DNA of 64,000 bases from Pelomonas cellulosilytica (lineage in GTDB: Bacteria; Pseudomonadota; Gammaproteobacteria; Burkholderiales; Burkholderiaceae_C): contig NZ_JAJTWU010000001.1 in the NCBI RefSeq assembly GCF_021353265.1, forward strand, positions 1-64,000. The letters run 5' to 3'. Both the position numbers and the translations under genes were made by a program. Under the pieces are notes generated by a model. It searched no databases. It was not told where the DNA came from and was given only the letters and a program-made list of their open reading frames with translations. This document shows, in pieces, positions 1 through 9,185 of this stretch (position 1 is the first letter of the stretch; every line of letters begins with the position of its first letter).

Positions 1-87
1 GGTTCGACCAACTGGGCCTGCCCCGCCTCTCATGACCTCAAACTCTCGAACCGCCTGGTGCGGACCCGCATGCCAGGTGGTGTGGCA

Positions 88-114
88 GGGGTGCCTCCTT
101 CGTTGGAGGCCCCC
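88..114 (-). terminator. hairpin downstream of pilY1, possible weak terminator
   Basis: A stem with arms GCCTCC and GGAGGC (93-98 and 105-110, loop TTCGTT) is extended by a G4/C4 clamp across a one-base bulge. It begins 25 nt past the pilY1 stop. No T-run follows on the minus strand, so factor-independent termination is doubtful. A smaller TGCCA/TGGCA stem follows at 70-86. The rest of 1-138 shows nothing else I can support. Confidence 0.35.
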
Positions 115-138
115 TATGCCGATCGGGAGGCTGGCGCC

Positions 139-3100
139 TCAGTTCCGGATGATGATCTCGCGCCAGTTCAGGCGTTGCAGGCCCAGGGCACCTGGCGGGG
201 TCACTGGGGTGCAGCTGGTGCTGCCCCCCGAGGTCCCGTTGACCAAGCTGACGGCTCCGGGATCGCCACAAGGGCAATCAGGCTTTCCGGGGACGCCACA
301 CTCAGGGCACGGTGCGGCTCCGGCAGTGCCGCAAACAGGGCACCCGGGAGATCCCGGAGTGCACGTTGGTGTGGCGGGCTCCCGCTTGACGATCTGCAGG
401 TCAGTAACGATGCCGTCGCGTGGGTTGACATAGCACGTGGACGTTCCGTTCTTGAAAGCGCAGACTCCGCTTCCCAGATCGACTGAGTACACCCGGCTGT
501 TGCCGTTCGGCGAGCAGGGGTCTCCAGAACTCGGAGCGGTGGCTGCAAAGGACACGACGCCGTAGTAGGACACGGGGTCCGACAAGACGCGCCAGCCCGG
601 GCCGCCAGCGGACACCCCCAGGTCGATGTACCAGCCAACCTCGGTGCGCAAGTCCAGCGTGATCGACTTGCTCAGGTCCGTGAGCTGGCGCATGTTGGCC
701 GTGGAGAACGGGAAGCTCAGGCCCGTAGGCAGGTCAGCCGCGGCACTGAAGGCGCCGTTGGTGCCGTCCAGGATGGCGAAGAAGCGTTGGGCCTGTGTGC
801 TGTTCAGGTCGCTGGAGTCCAGCAGGCGACCCGTGCCCACGGTGATGTAGCGGCGGTTGGTATCGGGCTGAACGATAGGCAGCGGCTTGGTGGTGATGGG
901 CAGCGCATTACCGTCCGAACCCGTCAGCGTCGCGATCTTTACCGGCGCGGGGTAGCCCGACGAGCCTGTCACGTCCAGCCGCCAGATGTTGCCCATCAGG
1001 TCACCGCCATAGATGGCGTCGGCCACGCCTTCGCTGAGGTCGATGATGAATGCGTTCAGGTGAGCCAAGCCCATCTGGTTGCTCGACGAGCAGGCGCTGC
1101 AGTCGGTGGCCACCTTCTCCAGCAGCGCGCCAGTGCGCGGATTGATGAAGAAAAAGTAGCCGCGGCCATTGCTGTTGTTGTAGCCGGAGGCGACAACGAC
1201 GACCCAGCCGTACTTGCGGGTCCTGACGACGACCGGCTGGCCGTAGGTATAGCCAAGGTCACCATCGGTGAACTCCCACAGCACTTTCTGCGCGGCGGTC
1301 GTCTCGCTGCTAACTGAAGCCGGGTTGGTGATGTCGAGCGCATAGATCGCCTTGCCCCCCTTGCCCAGGCCGCCGATCAGCAGTGACCGCCAATCGGTGC
1401 CGCTGCCGCCGGAGGTGCGGCCGAAGTCCACGTCGACCGCAAGCGGCGGCGCGTCCACCAGGAAATGGTGTGTGAACTGCGGGTTGCCGACGGAAGCCAA
1501 GCCGTTGACGTTGGGCGTGGACGAGGGGCCATTGAACAGGGCGCCCGGCACGTAGGCGAACACCTCGCGGCCGGCGGTGTTGCCCGTCAAATTGCCGTCA
1601 ATGGCATGCACCATGCCCGTGTTCGAGCCGGCATACACCATGGGTGTGCGGTTGGCATACGTTGTCTTGAAGGTGTCGTACCCCGGGTTGCTGACCGCCG
1701 AATAAGGTGCAGACGGAGGGCCGACAGGTTTGACCTTGGCGTTGACGATGTCACCGACGAGCGCTGCCCGATCGCGATACGCGTGCGTGGAGCCACTGGC
1801 AGTGGACGAGCGCTCGTGGGTGCGGTCACCACGCAGATAGTTCAGGTAATTCGCGGAGTCGTCGCCGCTGACGTAGTCGGTGTTCAGCAGTGCCAGCTGG
1901 GCCGACGGGACGTTGGCGCTGCGCAGCGGGATGCCTGCCTTGGTCGACGTGTTGTACGTCACGATGTTGCGACCGGTATCCCAGCCCGCTCCCGCAGCCT
2001 GGGCCGCGAGCTTGTCGGCAAAGCTCCAACGCGTATCCAGCGTGGGCTTGCCCGTGGTGGCATCGATGGTGGCGAGGCTGGCCACCACATCGCCGGTCCA
2101 TGTCTTGGCGTCATACTTGGATGCATAGGACGACACGCCCAGCGTCGCGATCTGTGGCACCGACGTGACGAAGGACGTCGAGTACGCGCTCAGCTGGGAG
2201 GCAATGCTGGAAAAACTCTTCGTGAGGCCGGCGACCATCAGGTCGGCTTGGGAGGCTGTGAAGAAGTTGTCCGGCCGCGGATCGCCATTGGGAACCGTGT
2301 CGGACGTTGTCCACCACCAGGACTTCGTCGTGGCGTTCGAGGCGAACATGGCCGCCGTCGCCGTTGAATCCAAGTAGTTCTCCGGCGCCTTGAAGCCGCC
2401 GTACTTCGCGGCCAGGTAGAACTGGTTGTTGGCCTTGAACGCCTGGTATTCCATGACGTCCAGCCAGTAGGTCTGGATAGTCTGCTTGCCATCCATGTCG
2501 GGACGGACGTCGCTGATGTTGGCCCAATAGGCTAGACCGGCCATCAGCGCGCCGCTGTTGGTGGAGCCGTAGGCCGCGGTTGAAAGCGAGGTGCCCAGGC
2601 CTTGCAGCACGCCGACCCGGTCCGTCCATGTGCCTGCATTGACGGCCGTGTCGGCGGTGACCTCGGCCGGCTTGGCTGGCTCGGAGGCGCCGGTTGTGCC
2701 CGGCAGGTTGCGGTCGGCGTGAGTGTTGACGTCGCCGATGCCCAGGATGAAGTTTCGCTGACAGGAATACTGGATCGGGTCGTCCCAGGACGTAATCACC
2801 GGGAAGTTGTCGGCGTAGGTGGTTTTCGTCGCCGCGCTGGCGTTGCCCATGGACGACCAGGCCGGCACATTGCCCACGTTGCGGAAGTAGCGCTGGACGG
2901 CGTAGTAAAGCTCGCCGACCGGGTCGTATGTCTTGTATGTCCCGGAGATTTCACCGAATTTGTTGAGGTAGTTCATCACGCCGCTGTTGCTGATCGTGAT
3001 GCCCAGCGCGCTGCTGGTATCCGTGGCGTCCGCCAAGTCCGGGTTGGCCAGCATGACGCCCGTCGTCGCATCCCACTCGCCCTTGGGGTTGGTGACCGGC

Positions 3101-4020
3101 AGCCCCCCGGGCACCGGCATGGTCGGGCCGACGAACTTCTGGCGCGCGCGCAGCACGGCGCCGTCGCGGCTCATGCTGCCGTCGTTCAAATAGCCAAACG
3201 CGCTGTAGCGGATCTTGTCGGCGTACTGCTGCATCAGCCCAGTCGGCTTGTAGTTGCCGTTCGGGTAAGCGGTGCAGTTGGCTTCCACACCGCCCGCCGC
3301 GGTGGAGGTGTCGCAGACCTTCACGCGGACAAAGACTTCGTACAGCGTGCCCTGGACGTAGTTCGCGCTGGGGTTGAATGCCGTGGCGGCTTTGCTGTAG
3401 TCGGGGCTCGGCACGCCTTTGGTGGCCGTCATGAAGCGCATCTTGTTGCCCAGCGACCAGATGCGCGTCGCCATACCGGCCGCCGTCGAGAACGGCGTGG
3501 CGCCGGCCAGCAGCGTGTTCCCCGCCACACTGCTGTCGGGGAAGTTGCTCGTGCTGCCGATGTTGGCGCCCCAGGCCTTTTCGAGCACGGTGAGCGACGC
3601 GGTGTCGATGACACGATAGCCGCCGGTCAGTGCCCAGCGGAAGGGGTCGATGGTCTGCATCGTCGCCCAGTTCAGGAAATTGCCGCTCCACAGGCCGCTG
3701 CAGGTGCGCGTGGTGGTCGTCCCCGCCGGGTAGAAGTAGTTGTCGACGCCCACGCCGTCGGTGTAGCGGTAGGCGTAGCACTTCTGTGGGTCGAAGTAGC
3801 CGATGTAGGTGTTGGCCGCCGAATACGTGCGGTTCGAGTAGGCGACGCTGATGGCCGTCGGGAACTCGACGGACAGCGCCAGTGCCAGGTTGCCTGGCAC
3901 GCTGACGGCAGCGAACACTGGCTGGTCGGCCAGGCGGACCTGGGCCGTCGTCGTGGCGGCGATGGACAGCAGGCTGGCGGCAGCCACCATGCTGCGGGCA
4001 CTGACAAATGGGACGTTCAT
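139..4020 (-). CDS. pilY1: type IV pilus tip adhesin/biogenesis protein PilY1
   Basis: PilY1/PilC proteins sit at the type IV pilus tip, prime pilus assembly with the minor pilins, and mediate adhesion. The product is about 1293 aa, within the family's usual range. It has an N-terminal signal peptide (about residues 1-27, ending ATTTAQ) and a C-terminal half with the family's beta-propeller features (YAGSNTGMVHAIDG near residue 800, then LLIGGLGKGGKAIYALDI). An in-frame ATG lies 15 nt upstream at 4035, but GAGG six nt before the ATG at 4020 favours the shorter start. It is the last gene of the minor-pilin operon, 31 nt after pilX. Oddity: the last 75 residues carry a Cys/Pro/Gly-rich tail containing CPVC, CPEC and CPC clusters. 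Confidence 0.93.
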   Translation of the reverse strand: MNVPFVSARSMVAAASLLSIAATTTAQVRLADQPVFAAVSVPGNLALALSVEFPTAISVAYSNRTYSAANTYIGYFDPQKCYAYRYTDGVGVDNYFYPAGTTTTRTCSGLWSGNFLNWATMQTIDPFRWALTGGYRVIDTASLTVLEKAWGANIGSTSNFPDSSVAGNTLLAGATPFSTAAGMATRIWSLGNKMRFMTATKGVPSPDYSKAATAFNPSANYVQGTLYEVFVRVKVCDTSTAAGGVEANCTAYPNGNYKPTGLMQQYADKIRYSAFGYLNDGSMSRDGAVLRARQKFVGPTMPVPGGLPVTNPKGEWDATTGVMLANPDLADATDTSSALGITISNSGVMNYLNKFGEISGTYKTYDPVGELYYAVQRYFRNVGNVPAWSSMGNASAATKTTYADNFPVITSWDDPIQYSCQRNFILGIGDVNTHADRNLPGTTGASEPAKPAEVTADTAVNAGTWTDRVGVLQGLGTSLSTAAYGSTNSGALMAGLAYWANISDVRPDMDGKQTIQTYWLDVMEYQAFKANNQFYLAAKYGGFKAPENYLDSTATAAMFASNATTKSWWWTTSDTVPNGDPRPDNFFTASQADLMVAGLTKSFSSIASQLSAYSTSFVTSVPQIATLGVSSYASKYDAKTWTGDVVASLATIDATTGKPTLDTRWSFADKLAAQAAGAGWDTGRNIVTYNTSTKAGIPLRSANVPSAQLALLNTDYVSGDDSANYLNYLRGDRTHERSSTASGSTHAYRDRAALVGDIVNAKVKPVGPPSAPYSAVSNPGYDTFKTTYANRTPMVYAGSNTGMVHAIDGNLTGNTAGREVFAYVPGALFNGPSSTPNVNGLASVGNPQFTHHFLVDAPPLAVDVDFGRTSGGSGTDWRSLLIGGLGKGGKAIYALDITNPASVSSETTAAQKVLWEFTDGDLGYTYGQPVVVRTRKYGWVVVVASGYNNSNGRGYFFFINPRTGALLEKVATDCSACSSSNQMGLAHLNAFIIDLSEGVADAIYGGDLMGNIWRLDVTGSSGYPAPVKIATLTGSDGNALPITTKPLPIVQPDTNRRYITVGTGRLLDSSDLNSTQAQRFFAILDGTNGAFSAAADLPTGLSFPFSTANMRQLTDLSKSITLDLRTEVGWYIDLGVSAGGPGWRVLSDPVSYYGVVSFAATAPSSGDPCSPNGNSRVYSVDLGSGVCAFKNGTSTCYVNPRDGIVTDLQIVKREPATPTCTPGSPGCPVCGTAGAAPCPECGVPGKPDCPCGDPGAVSLVNGTSGGSTSCTPVTPPGALGLQRLNWREIIIRN

Positions 4021-4051
4021 GAGGGACCTCGACATGCCGTGGGCGGCGGTC

Positions 4052-4654
4052 TCAATTGGTGGTGAAGGTGGACTGGAAGTACGACACCGTGTTGCGCGGC
4101 CCTGTCACCTTCAGCGTCATGCGGAATATGGCCTGTGCCGGCGGAGAAGGTTTGGTCGGCTCGTTCGACGCGCCTCCGAAGACCTGCTGGTTGGCCATGA
4201 CGCAGGTGCCGGGCGTGCAGGGTCCTGTTGTGGTCGCCATGCGATCAATCACGTACCTAATCGTGACGCCCATGTCGGCGACTTTCCGGTCACTGGCGCT
4301 GGCTACCTTGGCGAATTCGGCGTCAGTCATCAGTGCGATGGGGATGCCCTGCGCGTTCGTCGGCAGCAGCGTCGCGCTGTAGTTCGCCGCCATGACGTTG
4401 TCGTTGCGGACTGTCTCGGTTGCCAGCAGGCCGCCAGCGCGGACGGCATTCATCGCCTCCTGCAGTGCGCGTTCGCCCTGGTTGGTGATGTCACGTTTGA
4501 AGCCGATGTTGCCCAGCGTGAACTGGCTGCTGCTGAGTGACCGGGAAATGGCGACCGCGCCGATCATCAGGATGACCAGCGTGATGAGCGCGAAGATCAG
4601 CACGATGCCGCGCTGCGCGCGTGGGCGAGGGAGGGGAACCCTGGGGTGTTTCAT
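4052..4654 (-). CDS. pilX: minor pilin PilX
   Basis: This is a minor pilin-like inner-membrane protein that joins the PilVWX-PilY1 priming complex at the pilus tip. It is 200 aa, with a basic N-terminus, a QRG^IVLI-type prepilin junction near residue 16 and one hydrophobic helix (about 17-40). It lacks the usual Glu at +5, as PilX proteins often do. The remaining domain is soluble. The start lies 5 nt after the pilW stop and pilY1 follows 31 nt after its own stop, so the gene is inside the operon. The name rests on position and N-terminal form, because PilX sequences are poorly conserved. Confidence 0.88.
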   Translation of the reverse strand: MKHPRVPLPRPRAQRGIVLIFALITLVILMIGAVAISRSLSSSQFTLGNIGFKRDITNQGERALQEAMNAVRAGGLLATETVRNDNVMAANYSATLLPTNAQGIPIALMTDAEFAKVASASDRKVADMGVTIRYVIDRMATTTGPCTPGTCVMANQQVFGGASNEPTKPSPPAQAIFRMTLKVTGPRNTVSYFQSTFTTN

Positions 4655-4659
4655 CGCAG

Positions 4660-5823
4660 TCAGCGGGCGTACCGCACATTGCGCAGCGGTACCGTGAACT
4701 CCACGGTCCGGTAGCGCTGGGTCTTGGTGCCATTGGGCACGGTGTAGGTGTATTGCACGGCTGACGGCAGGTCACTGAAAAGCGTCAATGACGCTGGCGT
4801 GACATCGTCTTTGTCGACCAGGTCACTGCGCAGCACCAGCCCCACGCGCACGGCAAGGATGGATTTCAGGTTGTTCTGCGCTACGGGGGTGCCGGCGCTG
4901 AGCGCTGCGGCGGTGAATCCGTTGGCCGTGGGTGCCACCCAGTTCGCCACGGTCCGTTGGGCAGGCAGCACCGCGAGCGGTTGCGCAGCCACGCCATACA
5001 GGACGCGCATGTCCACCACCCCTTCCACCAATTGTTGCGTGCCGGCCGTCAGCTGCAGCAGGTCGTAGGCCATCAGCCGGCTGCTGGCATCGATGCCCAG
5101 CAATTCAAGCTTCGGCCTGTTGCCGGTCACGTTGCCCAGCACCGAGACCCTCGTGTCGCCGATGGCGTAGTCCGCCAGCGCAACGCCGTTGATGACATTG
5201 GCTGCGTACTGCCCGCTGAAGGTGAGCACCTCGGGGGCACCGCCGGCAAAGCCGGCGCTGACCTGTTGCAGCATGCAGTTGACAGGCGGCGTGTTCCGGG
5301 GCTGGGAGACCAGCACGAGGTCGCCGCCGCGCATGCCCAAGGTGTTGGGCAGCTTCACCTGGCCGGCCGCAGCCGTGCCCGGCGACAGCATGACGGACGA
5401 CTCCGTCAGCCCTGAGTTGCCCGTGGCCACGGCGATCACGTCCGAACCGCCGGCCCCGGCGCCGGCATGGACGATCAGAGGTGCCAGGACGGGGGCTTGC
5501 GGAATGCTGGCGAATGGGGCGGGGAAGGCGCCGGGCGAGGGCAACAGCTGGGTGTTGTTGTTCGACACCAAAAGCCTGCAGCTGTAGTTGCTGGAGACCG
5601 CCTGACTGAAACCCGCGCCAGCGCTGCGCAGCTCCTGGTCCAGCAGGTAGGACGCGTAAGCCGCGTTGCTCGTCAGGTCGTTGCCCGACGTGACGCCGCG
5701 GCGTACCGCTTCCTGGCGCGCGACCATGGTGGAGATCGTCAGCGTCAGCACGAGGCCGATGGCCACCGCCACCATCAGCTCGGGTAGCGAGAAGCCGCGA
5801 TTCAGGCGTCGGATCGGGCTCAT
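4660..5823 (-). CDS. pilW: minor pilin PilW
   Basis: PilW is a minor pilin that helps start pilus assembly and supports PilY1 at the tip. The product is 387 aa with the prepilin motif RG^FSLPELM near residues 9-17, giving a short basic leader and a Glu at +5 as PilD requires. A hydrophobic helix (about 10-35) and a large globular domain follow. The ATG overlaps the pilV stop (ATGA), indicating translational coupling. Family length and order (pilV-pilW-pilX) agree. Confidence 0.93.
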   Translation of the reverse strand: MSPIRRLNRGFSLPELMVAVAIGLVLTLTISTMVARQEAVRRGVTSGNDLTSNAAYASYLLDQELRSAGAGFSQAVSSNYSCRLLVSNNNTQLLPSPGAFPAPFASIPQAPVLAPLIVHAGAGAGGSDVIAVATGNSGLTESSVMLSPGTAAAGQVKLPNTLGMRGGDLVLVSQPRNTPPVNCMLQQVSAGFAGGAPEVLTFSGQYAANVINGVALADYAIGDTRVSVLGNVTGNRPKLELLGIDASSRLMAYDLLQLTAGTQQLVEGVVDMRVLYGVAAQPLAVLPAQRTVANWVAPTANGFTAAALSAGTPVAQNNLKSILAVRVGLVLRSDLVDKDDVTPASLTLFSDLPSAVQYTYTVPNGTKTQRYRTVEFTVPLRNVRYAR

Positions 5824-6215
5824 TGCGGAATCATCACGTCGGTGACGTAGCGGTAGGTGTCGGTGGAGGAGCCCGTGGGCTTCCAGCTCACGGTGATGCG
5901 CGCGGTGTTGCCGTTAACCGTGACGGTGCCGGTCCCGCCAGGCAGGCCTCCGCGGTCGGGGGCAGAGGCCCGGTCGGCCCAAGGCTTCACGATGGTCGTC
6001 TGGTCGACGTTCACGTCGTTGGCGTTGATGATGATGGCGGCCATCTCGTTCGCCAGCAGCGTCGCCCGCTGCGAATCCTCGGTCGTCGTGGATGCCTGCA
6101 GCGCGCGGGCCTGCAGCGTGACGAGGCCCAGCAGGCCGAACGAGATGATCAACACGCCCACCAGCATCTCGATGAGCGAGAAGCCGCGGACTGGAGGTGT
6201 CTTGAAGTACTTCAC
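5820..6215 (-). CDS. pilV: minor pilin PilV (GTG start)
   Basis: This is a minor pilin of the tip-priming complex. I chose the GTG at 6215 (131 aa). It overlaps the fimT stop as GTGA, it is preceded by CAGGAG about nine nt upstream, and it gives a short leader [10 protein letters not shown] before the PilD site G^FSLIEMLVG. An upstream in-frame ATG at 6269 would add 18 residues inside fimT and is unlikely. The C-terminus overlaps the pilW start by 4 nt. Confidence 0.9.
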   Translation of the reverse strand: MKYFKTPPVRGFSLIEMLVGVLIISFGLLGLVTLQARALQASTTTEDSQRATLLANEMAAIIINANDVNVDQTTIVKPWADRASAPDRGGLPGGTGTVTVNGNTARITVSWKPTGSSTDTYRYVTDVMIPQ

Positions 6216-6820
6216 GGGGGCGTGCTCCTGCAGCCGTCTGGCGCGGTGGTGGCCTTCTTGGGGTCGCACAAACGGACGGACCCGGACAGCGAGACTTCCA
6301 ACTGCAGTGGGCGGCTGTCGTTGTTCGGGTTTTCAGGCGCGATCAGGAATTGCGTCGCTGACGCGGTGCAGTTCACGCCGATGGCGGCCGGGTTGGTCAA
6401 TGTCGTCTGTCGGCCGTCGCCAGAGAAGCAAAGCGCTGCGATAAGAGGCGCGGGGGTGATTTTCACGCCCGACGACACGTCCGTCAGCACGCCGCATTGG
6501 ATATCGATGGGCGACTCGTCAGTCATCAACGGGTTGGGTATCGAGCGGATCTGCCACTGCATGCCGTTGACATCGGCCGTTGCCGTCGACGAGCACTCCT
6601 TGTTCGCCGTGAGGAACAGCACGACCGACTGGCTGCGCCGCTGCGCTTCCGTCTGGGCGACCCTGATGCCGGACTGCAGCGCGTCGGCCACCGTGCGCAC
6701 GCGTGCGTTGCGGATCCAGGTGGTGAAACTCGGTACCGCCATAGCCGTCAGGATGGCCAGCGCAGCGACCGCCACCATCAGCTCGATGAGGCTGAAACCG
6801 CGGCTGCGAGCGCTTAACAC
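6212..6820 (-). CDS. fimT: FimT/GspH-type minor pseudopilin (GTG start)
   Basis: FimT is a minor pilin of the GspH/FimT family, linked in several species to DNA uptake and pilus priming. Starting at the GTG at 6820 it is 202 aa with an eight-residue leader and cleavage site RG^FSLIELMVA, then a hydrophobic helix to about residue 30 and a GspH-like domain with two to three cysteines. This GTG overlaps the pilE stop. The in-frame ATG at 6844 would give an atypically long leader. The gene lies second in the minor-pilin operon. Confidence 0.88.
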   Translation of the reverse strand: MLSARSRGFSLIELMVAVAALAILTAMAVPSFTTWIRNARVRTVADALQSGIRVAQTEAQRRSQSVVLFLTANKECSSTATADVNGMQWQIRSIPNPLMTDESPIDIQCGVLTDVSSGVKITPAPLIAALCFSGDGRQTTLTNPAAIGVNCTASATQFLIAPENPNNDSRPLQLEVSLSGSVRLCDPKKATTAPDGCRSTPP

Positions 6821-7281
6821 GTGTCGCCCTTCTTCAGGATCCACTTGCTGCTGCAGGTGGTGACGGCGGCCCAGCCGGTCGGCAGCGAAGCCGTGGCCCT
6901 GACGTCCTGCTGATTGATGGTGTACGCGAAATCGGCGACGGGGCCGCTACCGGTGGCCTTCAGCTTGAAACTCAAGGCGTCCGGGGTTCCATCGCAGGTG
7001 ATGACGAAGTTGCCAAAAGTTCGCGCCGACACCGTGCTGTTGTTGCAAGGCGCCACGAAGGTGCTCACGTTCGCGTACGTGCGGTTGTCCTGGTAGTAGC
7101 GCTCCATCTGAGCGCGCATCGTCGCCAGGCCCGTGCTGGCATCGGCCAACCGGCTGCGCGTCACATAGTCCTTGTACTGCGGGAGCGCGACGGCAGCCAG
7201 GATGGCAATGATGGCCACGGTGATCATCACTTCGATCAGCGTGAAGCCTCGGGCGGCTTGGGTTCGGGCTTGGCGGAGCAT
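6814..7281 (-). CDS. pilE: PilE-type type IV pilin
   Basis: PilE is a type IV pilin-like subunit, the first gene of the minor-pilin operon. It is 155 aa: leader [12 protein letters not shown], cleavage before [20 protein letters not shown] (the hallmark pilin helix with Glu at +5), then a globular domain with [13 protein letters not shown] and a C-terminal disulfide region ending in Cys. In related bacteria this pilE is a minor component and the major pilin lies elsewhere, but a larger structural role cannot be excluded. Five genes follow on the same strand with short overlaps. Confidence 0.93.
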   Translation of the reverse strand: MLRQARTQAARGFTLIEVMITVAIIAILAAVALPQYKDYVTRSRLADASTGLATMRAQMERYYQDNRTYANVSTFVAPCNNSTVSARTFGNFVITCDGTPDALSFKLKATGSGPVADFAYTINQQDVRATASLPTGWAAVTTCSSKWILKKGDTC

Positions 7282-7577
7282 GGCGAGTCTTAGTCAGGCT
7301 AGTGAAGAAATTGTGGTCGGTGGAGGCGCGCTGCGGTGACCGCTCGTCGCGGTCGAGCGAACGCTGGTCGCGGGGCCATCGCGCTTCGTGAACTGACACA
7401 CGCGTCAACGGCGAGGGCGTCGTGTCTTGCTGTTGATGGGTGCAAGCGGACGTAACCGGCGCCGCGTTGGCCAGCGGGTTTTCGGCGGCTCGTGCGGTAA
7501 AGATAGACCGTCAGGGCGGTCCTCGGTGTTTCCCCTATCATGGCGCCCTTTCTTTCCGCTGGTTTCGGCCCGCCTGC
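7282..7577. promoter_or_regulatory. divergent intergenic region pilE / mlaF
   Basis: These 296 bp separate the two divergent operons and must hold both promoters. I see no strong paired -35/-10 on either strand, only TATCAT at 7536-7541 before mlaF and TTGACG at 7403-7408 (minus strand) before pilE, neither with a convincing partner. Confidence 0.4.
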
Positions 7578-8390
7578 GTGAATTCCTTGACACCCGCTCC
7601 CCTGATCGAACTGCGCAACGTCAGCTGCGGCTACGGCGATCGCGTGATCCTTGACGGCGTCAACCTGAAGTTGCAGCGAGGCAAGGTGCTGGCGTTGATC
7701 GGCACGTCGGGCGGCGGCAAGACGACCGTGCTGCGTCTTCTGGGCCGGCAATTGCGCCCGTTGTCCGGCCAGGTGCTGTTCGATGGCCAGGATCTCGCGC
7801 CGCTGGATCTGAACGGTCTGTACGCCGTGAGGCGGCGCATGGGCATGCTGTTCCAGTTTGGCGCGCTGTTCACTGACCTCACCGTTTTCGAGAACGTGGC
7901 CTTTCCGCTGCGGGAGCACACCGACCTGCCGGAGCCCATGATCCGCGACCTCGTGCTGATGAAGCTCAATGCCGTGGGCCTGCGCGGCGCGCGCGACTTG
8001 CTGCCCAGTGAGGTGTCCGGGGGTATGGCGAGGCGTGTCGCGCTGGCGCGCGCCATCGCACTTGATCCCGAGCTGGTGCTGTACGACGAGCCTTTCGCCG
8101 GCCTGGACCCGATCTCGCTGGGCGTGGCCGCACGGCTGATCCGCGACCTGAACGACGCCCTGGGGCTCACCAGCGTCATCGTGTCGCATGACCTGCACGA
8201 GACGTTCGAGATCGCCGACGAGGTGGCCATGATCGCCAACGGCCGGGTCGTCGCCCAGGGCACGCCCGACGACCTGCGCCGCAGCGAGGATCCGCTGGTG
8301 CGGCAGTTCGTCCGCGCCGAGACCGATGGACCTGTCCGCTTCCACCAACCGGCCCGCCCCGTGGCCGAGGATTTCGGGGTGGCGCGATGA
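7578..8390 (+). CDS. mlaF: MlaF, ATPase of the phospholipid-trafficking ABC transporter
   Basis: MlaF is the ATPase of the MlaFEDB inner-membrane complex that moves phospholipids between the inner membrane and periplasmic MlaC, keeping the outer membrane asymmetric. From the GTG at 7578 it is 270 aa: Walker A GTSGGGKT (42-49), Q-loop in MLFQFGALF, signature SGGMARR, Walker B LVLYDEPFAGLDP, switch His in VSHD. The C-terminal RFHQPARP extension is typical of MlaF. The frame opens 46 codons earlier, but this start matches family length. It overlaps mlaE by 4 nt. Confidence 0.93.
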   Translation: MNSLTPAPLIELRNVSCGYGDRVILDGVNLKLQRGKVLALIGTSGGGKTTVLRLLGRQLRPLSGQVLFDGQDLAPLDLNGLYAVRRRMGMLFQFGALFTDLTVFENVAFPLREHTDLPEPMIRDLVLMKLNAVGLRGARDLLPSEVSGGMARRVALARAIALDPELVLYDEPFAGLDPISLGVAARLIRDLNDALGLTSVIVSHDLHETFEIADEVAMIANGRVVAQGTPDDLRRSEDPLVRQFVRAETDGPVRFHQPARPVAEDFGVAR

Positions 8391-9166
8391 TGGCCCTGGC
8401 GACTCGCATCGGCGCCAGCGTGCGCCTGTCCCTGGTGGACCTGGGCATGTCTGCCCGCTTGTTTTTCAGCTTGCTCGCCCGGTCGCCGAAGGCGTTGGCA
8501 CGCTTCGTCCTTGTGCGCGAGCAGGTCTTCCACCTGGGCAACAAGTCGCTGTCCATCATCGGTGTGTCGGGCCTGTTCGTCGGTTTTGTGCTGGCGCTGC
8601 AGGGCTACTACACGCTGCAGCGCTACGGTTCCGCCGAGGCGGTGGGCCTGCTCGTCGCGCTGAGCCTGGTGCGCGAGCTGGGCCCGGTCGTCACAGCGCT
8701 GCTGTTCGCCGGCCGGGCGGGCACGTCGCTGACGGCGGAGATCGGCCTGATGAAGGCCGGCGAGCAGTTGACGGCGATGGAAATGATGGCCGTCGACCCG
8801 GTGCAGCGCGTGCTGGCGCCGCGCTTCTGGGGGGGCTTCATCGCCATGCCCTTACTTGCGGCAGTCTTCTCGGCCGTCGGCATCATCGGTGGCTGGCTGG
8901 TGGCGGTGCCGCTGATCGGTATCGACGCTGGCGCGTTCTGGTCGCAGATGCAGGGCGGAGTGGATGTATTTGCGGACGTCGGCAACGGCGTCGTCAAGAG
9001 CCTGGTGTTCGGCGTGACGGTCACGTTCATCGCGTTGCAGCAGGGCTATACCTGCCGGCCGACGCCGGAGGGCGTGTCGGCCGCCACCACTCGCACCGTG
9101 GTGCTGTCGTCCCTGGCCGTGCTGGGCCTGGACTTCATGCTGACCGCGATGATGTTTTCGATTTGA
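8387..9166 (+). CDS. mlaE: MlaE, permease of the phospholipid ABC transporter
   Basis: MlaE is the integral-membrane permease of MlaFEDB. It is 259 aa with about five membrane helices and the conserved MlaE stretch with GRAGTSLTAEIGLMKAGEQL, EMMAVDP and FWGGFIAMPLL. The start overlaps the mlaF stop (ATGA); mlaD follows 19 nt later. Length and motifs match the family. Confidence 0.95.
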   Translation: MMALATRIGASVRLSLVDLGMSARLFFSLLARSPKALARFVLVREQVFHLGNKSLSIIGVSGLFVGFVLALQGYYTLQRYGSAEAVGLLVALSLVRELGPVVTALLFAGRAGTSLTAEIGLMKAGEQLTAMEMMAVDPVQRVLAPRFWGGFIAMPLLAAVFSAVGIIGGWLVAVPLIGIDAGAFWSQMQGGVDVFADVGNGVVKSLVFGVTVTFIALQQGYTCRPTPEGVSAATTRTVVLSSLAVLGLDFMLTAMMFSI

Positions 9167-9185
9167 ATGGAGTCAGGGAGAACAC

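Noticed and set aside
2602-4065. 487-codon open frame antisense to pilY1
   Set aside because: It has no recognisable domain and lies fully inside a conserved pilus gene.
7391-7410. TTGACG as -35 of a pilE promoter
   Set aside because: No -10-like hexamer lies 16-18 nt downstream on that strand.
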